Below, in pieces: positions 9,345-18,807 of a stretch of DNA of 64,000 nt. The position numbers and the translations under genes are program-made. The notes under the pieces were generated by a model. That model saw nothing but the letters and a program-made list of their open reading frames with translations, was not told where the DNA came from and made no database searches. The stretch's first letter is position 1; the number at the start of each line of letters is the position of its first letter. Source of the stretch: Salinibacterium sp. PAMC 21357 (GTDB lineage: Bacteria > Actinomycetota > Actinomycetes > Actinomycetales > Microbacteriaceae); assembly GCF_000247645.1 (NCBI RefSeq), contig NZ_AHWA01000002.1, positions 186,001 to 250,000 of the forward strand, written 5' to 3'.

Positions 9345-10223
9345 GTGTTCTTCGAGAGGTCTCAGGTGCGCTCCAACCGCCGAAATCGATGGGCAGCAAT
9401 CCCCATCGCTCTGGTTACAACGCTGGTGTTGGCCGGGTGTACCCAAGATCAGCTTCAGGGTTACTTGCCTGGTAGTCCCGATACCACCAACCACACGAGT
9501 AGCATCATCGGACTGTGGGTGACGTCGTGGATCGTTCTTCTGATCGTGGGTGTCATCACGTGGGGCCTCATCATCTGGGCTGCCGTTGTGTACCGTCGCC
9601 GTCGGGGCCAGACCGGACTCCCGGTTCAGCTTCGCTACAACATGCCGATCGAGATCTTCTACACGGTTGTGCCGCTGATCCTGGTAATCGGTTTCTTTGC
9701 GTTCACCGCTCGTGACCAGGCAGCGATTGAAAAGGTCGAGGTTAACCCCGACGTTTCCATCGAAGTCATTGGCAAGCGTTGGGCTTGGGATTTCAACTAC
9801 ACAGACGACAACGTGTATAGCCCCGGCGTTCAGGCTGACTTCAACCCCGATGGCACAATCAATGTAGATTCATTGCCGCAATTGGTTCTGCCTGTCGACA
9901 AGAAGGTCGAAATCAAGATTGAATCTCGTGACGTAATTCATTCCTTCTGGGTGGTCGACTTCTTGTACAAGAAGGACATGATCCCTGGCAAGAGCAACTA
10001 CATGTACTTCATCCCAACCAAGGAAGGCACCTACCAAGGTAAGTGCGCTGAGCTCTGCGGCGAGTACCACTCGCTCATGCTCTTCACGGTCAAGGTCGTC
10101 TCCGAGACGGAGTATGAGGACTACATCGAAGCCCAGCGCTCAGCAGGCTACGAGGGTCAGCTCGGTCTTGATTACAACGTGAACCAAAATTTGCCCGGCA
10201 ACGGCAGTAGCGACGAGGAATAG
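9345..10223 (+). CDS. ctaC: Cytochrome c oxidase subunit II, aa3-type
   Basis: CuA-bearing subunit of the aa3 oxidase that takes electrons from the bc1 complex's attached cytochrome c. The 292-residue protein starts with a basic stretch and a lipoprotein signal (LVLAGC, Cys 32), then two membrane helices (about 52-75 and 98-118) and a periplasmic cupredoxin domain with the CuA motif [12 protein letters not shown] near 235. Two starts are plausible: GTG 9345 with GGAAAGG 9 nt upstream, and GTG 9366 with GAGAGG 6 nt upstream. The second gives a more typical signal peptide. First gene of the ctaC-ctaD-ctaF operon. Confidence 0.95.
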   Translation: MFFERSQVRSNRRNRWAAIPIALVTTLVLAGCTQDQLQGYLPGSPDTTNHTSSIIGLWVTSWIVLLIVGVITWGLIIWAAVVYRRRRGQTGLPVQLRYNMPIEIFYTVVPLILVIGFFAFTARDQAAIEKVEVNPDVSIEVIGKRWAWDFNYTDDNVYSPGVQADFNPDGTINVDSLPQLVLPVDKKVEIKIESRDVIHSFWVVDFLYKKDMIPGKSNYMYFIPTKEGTYQGKCAELCGEYHSLMLFTVKVVSETEYEDYIEAQRSAGYEGQLGLDYNVNQNLPGNGSSDEE

Positions 10224-10228
10224 GGCTC

Positions 10229-11908
10229 ATGAGCGTCGAACATAAGGGCAACGTCTTGGTGAATTGGGTCACCTCGACTGACCACAAAACCATCGGGTAC
10301 ATGTACCTGATCACTTCCTTCTTCTACTTCCTTCTTGGTGGTGTGATGGCGTTAGTCATCCGGGCTCAGTTGTTTGAGCCTGGCTTGTCTGTCGTTGCTA
10401 CCGGTGAGCAGTACAACCAGTTGTTCACGATGCACGGCACGATCATGTTGCTCATGTTCGCGACGCCGCTATTCGCAGGTTTTGCAAACGTTTTGATGCC
10501 ACTGCAAATTGGTGCACCAGACGTGGCATTCCCGCGATTGAACGCTTTCGCTTACTGGCTCTATAGCTTCGGGTCGCTGATCGCGGTCGCTGGCTTCCTT
10601 ACCCCGCAGGGTGCCGCATCGTTCGGTTGGTTCGCCTACGCACCGCTCTCCAGCACCACGTTCTCGCCCGGAATCGGTGGAAACCTCTGGGTATTCGGGC
10701 TCGCGATGAGCGGTTTCGGAACTATCCTTGGTGCGGTCAACTTCATCACGACCATCATCACGATGCGTGCGCCGGGAATGACCATGTTCCGCATGCCAAT
10801 CTTCACGTGGAACACGTTGGTCACCTCGTTGCTGATCCTCATGGCCTTCCCCGTTCTTGCTGCAGCCATGTTCGGTCTCGGCATGGACCGAGTCGCGGGT
10901 GGTCATATATACGATCCCGCGAACGGGGGCGTGATTCTTTGGCAACACCTGTTCTGGTTCTTCGGACACCCCGAGGTCTACATCATCGCGCTTCCGTTCT
11001 TCGGAATTGTCTCCGAGGTGTTCCCGGTCTTTAGCCGCAAGCCGATCTTCGGCTATACCACTCTGATCTACGCGACGATTTCGATCGCTGCGTTGTCAGT
11101 GACGGTCTGGGCACACCACATGTACGTGACGGGTTCGGTTCTCTTGCCGTTCTTCTCGCTCATGACAATGTTGATCGCGGTGCCGACAGGGGTGAAGATC
11201 TTCAACTGGGTCGGTACTCTGTGGCGAGGCTCAATTACCTTTGAAACTCCCATGTTGTGGGCGCTCGGCTTCCTGGTCACTTTCACGTTCGGTGGCCTCA
11301 CCGGTGTCATTCTCGCTAGCCCGCCGCTCGACTTCCATGTTTCGGACACTTACTTCGTTGTGGCTCACTTCCACTACGTAGTCTTCGGAACCGTCGTCTT
11401 TGCAATGTTCAGCGGCTTCTACTTCTGGTGGCCCAAGTGGACAGGAAAGATGCTCAATGAGCGTCTCGGAAAGATCCACTTCTGGTTGCTCTTCATCGGC
11501 TTCCACACCACGTTCCTTATCCAGCACTGGGCCGGCGTTGTCGCTCTGCCCCGTCGTTACCGCACCTATCTCGAAGAAGATGGAGTGACGTGGATGAACC
11601 AGGTATCTACAATTGGTGCCTTCATCTTGGCGGTATCGATGATTCCGTTCCTGTACAACGTGTACGTCACGGCGCGCAAGGCACCGAAGGTGACCGTTGA
11701 TGACCCTTGGGGCTATGGACGCTCGCTGGAGTGGGCTACAAGCTGCCCGCCGCCGCGCCACAACTTCACGTCGATTCCGCGTATCCGTTCAGAATCTCCT
11801 GCCTTCGACTTGAACCATCCCGAGGCGGGAATTCCCGTGGGCATCGGCCCAGGCAAGGATGCCCCGGAGGCACCCGTTTATGATCTCGCAGATGAGAAGG
11901 TGAAGTAG
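10229..11908 (+). CDS. ctaD: Cytochrome c oxidase subunit I
   Basis: Catalytic heme a/a3-CuB subunit of the terminal oxidase and proton pump. The 559-residue protein has about 12 membrane helices. Key motifs are GHPEVY near 245 (CuB His and cross-linked Tyr), HHMYVTG near 296 (CuB His pair) and HFHYVVFG near 380 (heme a3 and heme a ligands). The C-terminal tail of about 60 residues is hydrophilic. It starts 5 bp after ctaC and ends 3 bp before ctaF, so the three are surely one operon. Confidence 0.98.
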   Translation: MSVEHKGNVLVNWVTSTDHKTIGYMYLITSFFYFLLGGVMALVIRAQLFEPGLSVVATGEQYNQLFTMHGTIMLLMFATPLFAGFANVLMPLQIGAPDVAFPRLNAFAYWLYSFGSLIAVAGFLTPQGAASFGWFAYAPLSSTTFSPGIGGNLWVFGLAMSGFGTILGAVNFITTIITMRAPGMTMFRMPIFTWNTLVTSLLILMAFPVLAAAMFGLGMDRVAGGHIYDPANGGVILWQHLFWFFGHPEVYIIALPFFGIVSEVFPVFSRKPIFGYTTLIYATISIAALSVTVWAHHMYVTGSVLLPFFSLMTMLIAVPTGVKIFNWVGTLWRGSITFETPMLWALGFLVTFTFGGLTGVILASPPLDFHVSDTYFVVAHFHYVVFGTVVFAMFSGFYFWWPKWTGKMLNERLGKIHFWLLFIGFHTTFLIQHWAGVVALPRRYRTYLEEDGVTWMNQVSTIGAFILAVSMIPFLYNVYVTARKAPKVTVDDPWGYGRSLEWATSCPPPRHNFTSIPRIRSESPAFDLNHPEAGIPVGIGPGKDAPEAPVYDLADEKVK

Positions 11909-11911
11909 TCC

Positions 11912-12334
11912 ATGAATGCGAACGTCAAGCTCTATTGGATACTTACCGTATTCTTCCTCTTCCTCTCCGGCCTCTACACAGTGTGGTCGCTTCTCGACCA
12001 AGCACATCAGCGCGTTGAATGGGCGGGAACCATTGCGCTGCTCCTCAGCGGGTTGCTTTGGGCCCTCATCGCGTTCTACCTCGGTAAGGTACACAGCGCA
12101 CAAGGTGCCGAGCTCGCAGAAGATCGTGCCGACGCCAACATCGAAGACGGTGATGCCGAACAAGGTCATTTCAGCCCGTGGAGCTGGTGGCCGATCATTC
12201 TTGCCGGCGCTACATCGTTGATTTTCCTCGGAGTTGCAATCGGTTTCTGGATCGCTTTCATTGGCCTCGGCCTGCTCATCGTTAGCCTCGTAGGGTGGAC
12301 GTATGAGTACTACCGCGGTTACTTCGCACGCTAA
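11912..12334 (+). CDS. ctaF: Cytochrome c oxidase subunit IV, actinobacterial type
   Basis: A 140-residue small membrane subunit specific to actinobacterial aa3 oxidases. Four hydrophobic segments are visible: two N-terminal (about 6-25 and 35-55) and two C-terminal (about 88-107 and 109-126), separated by an acidic soluble loop. It contacts subunits I and III in the bcc-aa3 supercomplex (family knowledge). Its last 32 bp overlap the following GNAT gene if that gene starts at the first ATG. Confidence 0.93.
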   Translation: MNANVKLYWILTVFFLFLSGLYTVWSLLDQAHQRVEWAGTIALLLSGLLWALIAFYLGKVHSAQGAELAEDRADANIEDGDAEQGHFSPWSWWPIILAGATSLIFLGVAIGFWIAFIGLGLLIVSLVGWTYEYYRGYFAR

Positions 12335-12764
12335 GTCCGTGCAGATTCGTTCCGCTACAGCTGCAGACGCGGGCTCAGTCTTTGAGTTGCTCAAGCAGTT
12401 GGGCACTGAATACGCGCCCGATCGTGCGGCATTTGGCGCCACTTTCGAGCATGCTGTCGATGACAAGGCGACCACCCTCATGTTGGTCGCGGAGCAGCCT
12501 GAAGCTGGGGTAGTTGGATACGCCTTCGCAACCATTGCCCACCTTCTCCATACCAATGGAAGTTCGGCCCAGCTGCAGGAGCTTGTAGTCGACAGCACGG
12601 TGCAGAGTTCCGGCATCGGCACGCGTCTAGTTGAGGCGGTCGAGGCGGTATGTCTCGAGCGCGGCGTGCGTCAGCTCACGGTTCCCAGTCGCGGCTCGGC
12701 AGATTTCTTCGAGCGTATCGGCTACCGCTCGACGGCTGACTTTCTTAAGCGCGTTTTCGAGTAG
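12303..12764 (+). CDS. GNAT family N-acetyltransferase
   Basis: A 153-residue GCN5-related acetyltransferase: N-terminal strand VQIRSATAADAGSVFEL, central LQELVVDSTVQSSGIGTRLVE with a modified acetyl-CoA loop (Q-S-S-G-I-G-T), and the C-terminal ERIGYRSTADFLKRVF. Substrate unknown. The first ATG (12303) lies inside the ctaF coding region; the in-frame GTG at 12339 just after the ctaF stop gives 141 residues and would avoid the overlap, but no strong ribosome site precedes either. It is probably the last gene of the cta transcript. Confidence 0.87.
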   Translation: MSTTAVTSHAKSVQIRSATAADAGSVFELLKQLGTEYAPDRAAFGATFEHAVDDKATTLMLVAEQPEAGVVGYAFATIAHLLHTNGSSAQLQELVVDSTVQSSGIGTRLVEAVEAVCLERGVRQLTVPSRGSADFFERIGYRSTADFLKRVFE

Positions 12765-13370
12765 AAAAGTTGCCAGAGACCGTTGCGTTCCAGCAGAGGG
12801 CGTAGGTCTACTCGCGTCAGTAACAAACCTAAAGGGGCTACCGCCTGCCAGGGTTGCTCTCTTGATTCAGCTGCAGCGAGCTGTGCTCCGATGTAGGCAC
12901 AACGCTTCGTGCCTTCGTGCCTTCGTCAGAAGCGGCCCCGGTAGTGAGTCGAAGTCGGTGCTTGGATGGATCCCAGAAGTAGACCCCACGGCCACCTTCG
13001 GGTCGATTTCACCCGACCAAGTCAGCCCACGGTCAAAGTCGTGGTTCCTGAGCTGCAAATTCGTGTGCTCGAAATGTTCGTTATCGACGACAAACGAATA
13101 GCGCTGTCTCGGTACCGTTACCGGTGGGTGGACGAATTGCGGCGTTACCGATCGCTATGCACGATGGCAATAAAAGGCCCCAGCACGGAGCCCAATTGGC
13201 TTCACGTGCGGCATTCGAGAGCGGCGCTATCGAGCGAGGCAATGACGGTGTGGTGAGCAGGTTATCATCATGACGCGATAGTACGCTCACGACTTTCGTG
13301 GGTAGATGCTCTGTCGTTGGACCGGTTCGGTGACGCTGTGCTTGATCGTTCCCGGCTGGCTGCAGCGTTG

Positions 13371-13402
13371 AAGGCCGCGCACGGCTACGCATGCGGCTTT
13401 CT
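13371..13402 (+). terminator. Possible terminator for the plus-strand cta/GNAT transcript
   Basis: An inverted repeat (AAGGCCGCG pairing with TGCGGCTTT, with G-U pairs) around a 12-nt loop is followed by TTTCTT. It lies about 600 bp after the GNAT stop codon, which is far for a terminator, so the assignment is tentative. Confidence 0.35.
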
Positions 13403-13416
13403 TGCGTCTGTTAACG

Positions 13417-13457
13417 ACAGTGGGCCCCGACAGACGGTGTCTGTCAGGGCCTACTGT
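13417..13457 (-). terminator. Long hairpin downstream of qcrB
   Basis: An 18-bp stem (left arm 13417-13434, right arm 13440-13457, two G-U pairs) with the 5-nt loop CGGTG lies 19 bp after the qcrB stop. No clear T run follows on either strand. It is the likely end of the ctaE-qcrC-qcrA-qcrB transcript, or an mRNA-stabilising 3' structure. Confidence 0.65.
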
Positions 13458-13475
13458 TACATAGTGCGGAATGAG

Positions 13476-15091
13476 CTAGTGGTGCTCATCCTTCGACTGT
13501 TCGATTTCGCGCTGTGAAACAGGAGCGATGCGGTCTTCGAAGAACCACTGAGAGACAGCTGCTCGCAACCGCTGGCCGTTGGAGATCTTTCCATCGGCAT
13601 TTGGCGTGATCTGGAGCGGCTTGTAGTCGGTGTAGTTGACGAGCTTCCAACGCTCGTACTCATCAAGCTGCTCGTGAACTTCGATGTATTCTCCGTGTGG
13701 CAAGCGCACGATCCGACCGGACTCGTAGCCGTGGAGCGCAATCTCGCGATCCTTCTTCTGCAGGCCGATGCAGACGCGCTTGGTAATGAAGTACGCGATG
13801 ATCGGTCCGAAGATGAGCAGGGCTTGACAGGAGTGAATAACCCCTTCGATAGACAGCTTGAAATGCGTCGCTATCAAGTCAGAACTGGCTGCGGCCCAGA
13901 GGACCGCGTAGAAGGTTACGCCTGCTGCACCAACTGCGGTGCGGGTCGGAGCATTGCGAGGGCGGTCAGCGATGTGGTGCTCACGCTTGTCGCCGGTGAT
14001 CCATGCCTCAATGAAGGGGTAGAAGGCAACGATCGCGATGAAGAGCCCCAAGATCACCAGCGGCGCAATGATGTTGAACGACCAGGTGAAACCGAACCAT
14101 TCGGTCTCCCACCCGGGCGGAACAAGTCGCAGGGCGCCGTCGGCGAATCCGATGTACCAGTCAGGTTGAGTACCTGCTGAAACAGGGAGGGGTCGTACGG
14201 TCCATAGACCCATACCGGGTTGATCGAGAACGTCGATGCGATCAAGGTGATGACGCCGAAGACGATGAAGAAGAATCCACCAGCCTTCGCTGCGAAGCCA
14301 GGCATGACCGGTGAACCGACGACATTGTCGTTGGTGTGGCCCGGGCCAGCAAACTGCGTGTGCTTGTTGATTACCAACAACAGCATGTGAACGCCGAGCG
14401 CGGCAATAATAATCGCCGGCAGCAGCATAATGTGCAGAATGTAAAGGCGGCTGACGATGTCAACTCCCGGGAACTCTCCACCAAATAGCAGGTACGAGAT
14501 CCACGTTCCGATGACCGGAATACCCTTGACCATTCCGTCGATGATGCGCAGTCCGTTACCGGAGAGCAGGTCATCGGGGAGCGAGTAACCGGTGAAGCCT
14601 TCAGCCATCGCGAGGATGAAGAGCACGAATCCAATGAACCAGTTGATTTCACGCGGCTTGCGGAACGCGCCAGTGAAGTACACACGGAGCATGTGCAGAC
14701 CGATGGATGCCACGAACAGGAGCGCCGCCCAGTGGTGCACCTGGCGCATGAGGAGTCCGCCGCGGATGTCGAAGGAGATGTCGAGCGTCGACGCCATCGC
14801 GGCCGACATCTCAATACCCTTCAACGGCGCGTAAGAGCCGTCGTAGTGCACTTCGACCATTGATGCCTGGAAGAAGAACGTAAGGAACGTTCCCGAGAGC
14901 AGGATGACGATGAAGCTGTAAAGAGCGACCTCGCCGAGCATGAATGACCAGTGGTCCGGGAAGATCTTGCGACCCACCTCTTTGACGAGCCCTGAGATGC
15001 TGGTGCGCTCGTCAATGTAGTTCGCAGCAGCTGAGGTGAAGCGCTGTCCGCGCGACTTCGACTGTGCGTCTGGGGTTTGTGTGGTTGTCAT
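13476..15091 (-). CDS. qcrB: Cytochrome bc1 complex cytochrome b subunit, frameshifted in this sequence
   Basis: Diheme quinol-oxidising membrane subunit of the bcc complex. The gene reads in two frames: 15091 to about 14190 encodes the N-terminal part with the helices carrying the heme-ligand histidines (RQVHHWAALLF and IGLHMLRVYF; LHIMLLPAI and GVHMLLLVI), then the frame must shift to continue YDPSPVSAGTQPDWY through to the stop at 13476. Restoring one C in the coding-strand run CCCCTCCC (plus positions 14184-14191) gives one 538-residue protein, the usual actinobacterial length, with a soluble C-terminal tail of about 120 residues. It overlaps qcrA by 4 bp. A sequencing error is more likely than a real null mutation. 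Confidence 0.93.
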
Positions 15092-16164
15092 AGCTGGCGC
15101 TCCCAGAAGCTTGGTCCGATTGGCTCCATGAAGTCGCTCGTTGCGATGAGGTAGCCCTCGGAGTCGACCGAAATCGGCAATTGAGGAAGTGGACGTTTTG
15201 CTGGTCCGAAGATCACGGCTGCTTCACGCTTGATGTCAAACTGCGACTGGTGGCAGGGGCACAGCAGGTGATGTGTTTGCTGCTCATAAAGAGCAACCGG
15301 GCATCCGACGTGGGTGCAAATTTTGGAGTAGGCGACGATTCCGTCGTAGCTCCAGTTTTCGCGGCCCTCTGAGATCTCGAGCTCTTCTGGCTTGAGACGA
15401 ACGAGGAGTACAGCTGCCTTCGCCTTCTCCTCGATGCGGTGCTCAGAATCATTGATGCCATCAGGAATCACTTGGAATGCTGAGCCCAGCGTGAGGTCTG
15501 ATGCCTTGATGGGTGTGCCGCTGGGGTCGCGGGTGAGGCGCATGCCCGGCTCCCAGAAGGTGTGCTTGAGCAGCTTTACCGGGTCATCGGCGGGAGCCAA
15601 GTCGCGGAACAGCACGATTGCAGGCAACGGAGTCACGACGAGGGCGCCGATGAGCGTGTTGCGCAACATGGTGCGACGGCCGAAACCAGACTCCTTGTTG
15701 CCAAGAGTGAACACCTCAAGGGCTTTCGCGCGTGTCTCTTCGCTACCGCGTGTGCTGTGGCGCTGTTCAACGAGATCGTGACCCTCCATGAGAGCCTTCG
15801 ACCAGTGAACGGCACCGATACCGATTCCCAGAAGCCCGAGCGTGATGCCGAGACCGAGGAACAGCGTGTTATTGCGCACCGAGTCCATGTCTCCCGGAAT
15901 GATCGGGAAAACAATGTACGCGGCAACAGCCAGCACGCTTCCAATGATGGAAACAAAGAACAGAGCAGAAACGCGACGCTCCTGCTGCTTGTCGACCTTG
16001 GGGTCGAGATCCGTCACGCGTGGGCGGTACGGCGGGAACCCTGGGTTGGGTACCTCTTCGCTCGCGACGACAGCGGTACCTGCATCGTATGCAGGTGCGC
16101 TGTGCTGCGCGACGTCCTTACCCGCAGCCTTGCTGCCGGCGGTGTCGCCGTGGTCGTCTGCCAT
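15088..16164 (-). CDS. qcrA: Cytochrome bc1 complex Rieske iron-sulfur subunit
   Basis: Rieske protein passing electrons from quinol to the diheme cytochrome c. The 358-residue protein has the actinobacterial form: a hydrophilic N terminus of about 65 residues, three membrane helices (about 68-90, 100-120 and 166-187) and a C-terminal Rieske domain with both cluster motifs, CTHVGC near 281 and CPCHQSQFD near 300. It overlaps the qcrB start by 4 bp and follows qcrC by 39 bp. Confidence 0.97.
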   Translation of the reverse strand: MADDHGDTAGSKAAGKDVAQHSAPAYDAGTAVVASEEVPNPGFPPYRPRVTDLDPKVDKQQERRVSALFFVSIIGSVLAVAAYIVFPIIPGDMDSVRNNTLFLGLGITLGLLGIGIGAVHWSKALMEGHDLVEQRHSTRGSEETRAKALEVFTLGNKESGFGRRTMLRNTLIGALVVTPLPAIVLFRDLAPADDPVKLLKHTFWEPGMRLTRDPSGTPIKASDLTLGSAFQVIPDGINDSEHRIEEKAKAAVLLVRLKPEELEISEGRENWSYDGIVAYSKICTHVGCPVALYEQQTHHLLCPCHQSQFDIKREAAVIFGPAKRPLPQLPISVDSEGYLIATSDFMEPIGPSFWERQL

Positions 16165-16203
16165 TCTTATCCCTTCAACCGTCCGCTGTGTAGCGGCCGC
16201 TAA

Positions 16204-17037
16204 CTAGTTTGACTTAGCCGTGAGCCAGACCGTGATTGCCACGATCGCGCCGAGACCAAAAATCCAAATGAACAGGCCCTCAGATACCGGACCGAGTGAT
16301 CCGAGAGTGAATCCACCGACGGAAGGCGTCTCATCGAGGTACTTGAGGTACGTGATGATGTCGGCCTTTTCCTCGGGAGAGAGGTTGGTGTCGTTGAATA
16401 CAGGCATGTTCTGTGGACCGGTGAGCATTGCCTCGTAGGCGTGCTTCGGAGTCACGTCGGCCAGTGAAGGAGCAAACTTGCCTTCGGTGAGAGCTCCACC
16501 AGCACCAGCGACGTTGTGGCACATTGCGCAGTTGATGCGGAATAGCTCGGCGCCGTTCGAGACGTCATAGCCTTTGCCCGTGAGATACATGTCAGCAGGG
16601 ATTGCCGGACCGGGGCCCTGAGCAGCAACGAAGACTGACAGCGCCAGGATTTGTTCTTCTGTGAACTGAACAGGCTTTTTTTCCGCTTGCGGGCCAGAGA
16701 TTGCGAGTGGCATACGACCGGTGCCAACCTGGAAGTCGGTCGCAGCTGCACCAACACCGATGAGCGTTGGTCCCTGAGTGGTGCCCTCAAGGTCAAGACC
16801 GTGGCAGGTTGCACAGTTTGCCGCGAAAAGTTTGCCGCCCTCTTCAACAAGCGCTTCAGCCGAGGCGCTCGTTTCTGCGGTAGCACTGGAGGTAAAGAGC
16901 GCATAGGCGCCTCCCGTGCCCACCAGAGCGACGAGCAGCAGGGCTACGGTCGCAAGGGGGTGACGTCGGCCCACAGCTCGAGAGTTGCGAGATGCGCGGG
17001 CTGCCGATGTGGCCATTACTTTATTTCCGTTTCTCAT
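16204..17037 (-). CDS. qcrC: Cytochrome bc1 complex diheme cytochrome c subunit
   Basis: Membrane-bound diheme cytochrome c that links the bc1 complex directly to the aa3 oxidase, replacing a soluble cytochrome c. The 277-residue protein has an N-terminal membrane anchor (about 27-50), two CXXCH heme sites (CATCHG near 75 and CAMCHN near 171) and a C-terminal membrane helix (about 252-272). Its ATG overlaps the ctaE stop as ATGA, so translation is coupled. An internal ATG eight codons in (MATSAARAS) is an alternative start. Confidence 0.97.
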   Translation of the reverse strand: MRNGNKVMATSAARASRNSRAVGRRHPLATVALLLVALVGTGGAYALFTSSATAETSASAEALVEEGGKLFAANCATCHGLDLEGTTQGPTLIGVGAAATDFQVGTGRMPLAISGPQAEKKPVQFTEEQILALSVFVAAQGPGPAIPADMYLTGKGYDVSNGAELFRINCAMCHNVAGAGGALTEGKFAPSLADVTPKHAYEAMLTGPQNMPVFNDTNLSPEEKADIITYLKYLDETPSVGGFTLGSLGPVSEGLFIWIFGLGAIVAITVWLTAKSN

Positions 17038-17668
17038 TTGAGTACGTAGATGATGAGGAAGAGGCCGATCCAGACCACGTCGACGAAGTGCCAGTAGTAA
17101 GAGACAACGATTGCCGTTGTCGCTTCTTTGTGGCCGAATTTCTTGACAGCGAAACCGCGACCGAGCACGAGCAGGAAGGCGATGAGACCGCCGGCCACGT
17201 GGAGACCGTGGAATCCGGTAGTGATGTAGAAGGCCGAGCCGTAGGAATCACTCGAGAGACTCACGTGCTCGGAGACGAGCGTTGCGTACTCGAAGACTTG
17301 CCGGTAACGAACACGGCGCCCATGGCGTAAGTGAGGAAGAACCACTCAGTCATTCCCCATTTGCGCATGTCGAAAAGCTTGCCGGTGCGATGTACTTGCA
17401 TGCGCTCGGCGGCGAAGACTCCAAACTGGCACGTCACCGACGACAACACGAGGATGATCGTGATCGTGGTCGCGAACGGCACGTTGAGCTTCTCTGTTTG
17501 CTCCGCCCATAGTCCAGGCGAAGTCGACTTCAAGGTGAAGTAAATAGCAAAGAGGCCAGCGAAGAACATCACCTCGCTTCCGAGCCAGACAATGGTTCCG
17601 ACCGCAACAGTGTTCGGTCGTTGGACAGACTGGGCTCCGAGCGAGCGATTGAGGGCAGCTGTGGTCAC
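17034..17668 (-). CDS. ctaE: Cytochrome c oxidase subunit III, frameshifted in this sequence
   Basis: Integral subunit III of the aa3 oxidase. The first part (17668 to about 17300) reads normally to [11 protein letters not shown]; the continuation [17 protein letters not shown] to the stop at 17034 is in another frame. Restoring one C after GGC near plus 17300 joins them into a 211-residue protein, normal for the family, with about five membrane helices. The 635-bp length is one short of a multiple of three. The GTG start has CATAAT 12 to 7 nt upstream, so transcription may start at the start codon (leaderless). It heads the ctaE-qcrC-qcrA-qcrB operon. Confidence 0.92.
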
Positions 17669-17745
17669 CTCTCTATTATGGCTGATATCTCGGAGTTCGT
17701 TTTTCCATCCCCGGCCAGTCGCGCTGCATCGTTAGGATTTCCTTT

Positions 17746-18801
17746 ATGGCATCTACGCAAACTTGGCCCGAAATTCTCACTTCGCTCGTTTCCGGCAACG
17801 ATTTATCAATAAGTCAAGCCGAATGGGCAATGAAGTCGGTGATGAATGGAGAATCTACTTCGGCGCAGCTTGCGGCCATGCTTATCGCGTTGCGGATCAA
17901 AGGTGAGACAGTCGATGAAATCGTGGGTTTCCGGGATGCTGCGCTAGCTAGTGCCGTGCCCTTGCCAGTAGATCCCATGGCTCTCGACATCGTGGGGACC
18001 GGGGGAGACCCCTACGGCGCAGTACTAAATATCTCGTCAGTAGCGTCCATCATTGCGGCGGCGGATGATGTGCCGGTGGTTAAACACGGCAATAGGGGGG
18101 CCAGTAGCAAGAGCGGAGCATCCGATGTTCTGAGTTCTCTCGGGTTGAATCTCGACCTCACTCCCGAACGGGTCGCTGAGGTGCTCCGCGAGGTCGGCAT
18201 AACTTTTGTCTATGCGGCACTTTTTCACCCGGGCTTCGCGCACGCTGGACCGACCCGGCGCGAACTCGGAATTCCCACCCTCTTCAATATTCTTGGCCCG
18301 TTATGCAACCCGGCGCGACCTCAGGCATCAGCCGTGGGCGTGGGAAGTCGTGAGCGCGTCAGTTTGCTCGTCGGAGTATTCCAGACGCGTGGAGCAACAG
18401 CCCTCGTGTATCGCGGAGACGACGGAATCGACAAACTCACGACTACCGGTCACAGTCACGTCTGGGAAGTGTCGCGGGGATTCGTGACGGAACACGACCT
18501 TGACCCGCTGGAGCTGGGGATTCCGCGCGCGCCGATCGAGGCGCTGCTGGGCAAGGATCCCGAATACAACGCAAACGTCATCCGTTCTGTTCTCGCCGGT
18601 GAAAAAACGCCGGCGCGTGACGTTGTGCTGCTCAACGCTGCGGCAGGAATGGCATCGTTCAGCCTGGCGCAGGATCACGAACAGAGCCAGCGACCCCTAT
18701 TGGCGCGTCTTCGGGAACAACTCGACCGGGCAGAAGACTTGGTAGATTCTGGACGGGCGAGTGCGAAGCTCGAAGAATGGGTCGCGGCGACTAATCGCTG
18801 A
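17746..18801 (+). CDS. trpD: Anthranilate phosphoribosyltransferase
   Basis: Second enzyme of tryptophan synthesis, which joins anthranilate and PRPP to phosphoribosyl-anthranilate. The 351-residue length is normal. Visible motifs are the PRPP-binding GTGGD near 86, KHGNRGASSKSGASDVL near 115, HPGFAHAGPTRRELGIPTLFN near 165-185 and GDDGIDKL for the metal sites. AGGA lies 7-8 nt before the ATG. It is transcribed divergently from ctaE, is not in a trp operon here, and ends 6 bp before the convergent glpK. Confidence 0.97.
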   Translation: MASTQTWPEILTSLVSGNDLSISQAEWAMKSVMNGESTSAQLAAMLIALRIKGETVDEIVGFRDAALASAVPLPVDPMALDIVGTGGDPYGAVLNISSVASIIAAADDVPVVKHGNRGASSKSGASDVLSSLGLNLDLTPERVAEVLREVGITFVYAALFHPGFAHAGPTRRELGIPTLFNILGPLCNPARPQASAVGVGSRERVSLLVGVFQTRGATALVYRGDDGIDKLTTTGHSHVWEVSRGFVTEHDLDPLELGIPRAPIEALLGKDPEYNANVIRSVLAGEKTPARDVVLLNAAAGMASFSLAQDHEQSQRPLLARLREQLDRAEDLVDSGRASAKLEEWVAATNR

Positions 18802-18807
18802 CCCTGA

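Larger units (their letters stand above)
12765..13475. other. 711-bp stretch without a recognisable gene
   Basis: Between the GNAT gene and qcrB neither strand carries a frame with a family signature or a convincing start with ribosome site. The longest suggestive stretch is on the minus strand, 12867-13154 (about 95 codons open, containing the segments RYSFVVDNEHFEH and DFDRGLTWSGEIDPK), but it has no good start and no family I recognise; it may be a gene remnant. The right end carries two hairpins annotated separately, which serve the two converging transcripts. Confidence 0.5.

Noticed and set aside
13476-17668. Programmed ribosomal frameshifting in qcrB and ctaE
   Set aside because: No slippery heptamer or downstream pseudoknot is apparent, the families are not known to use it, and each case is repaired by one C.
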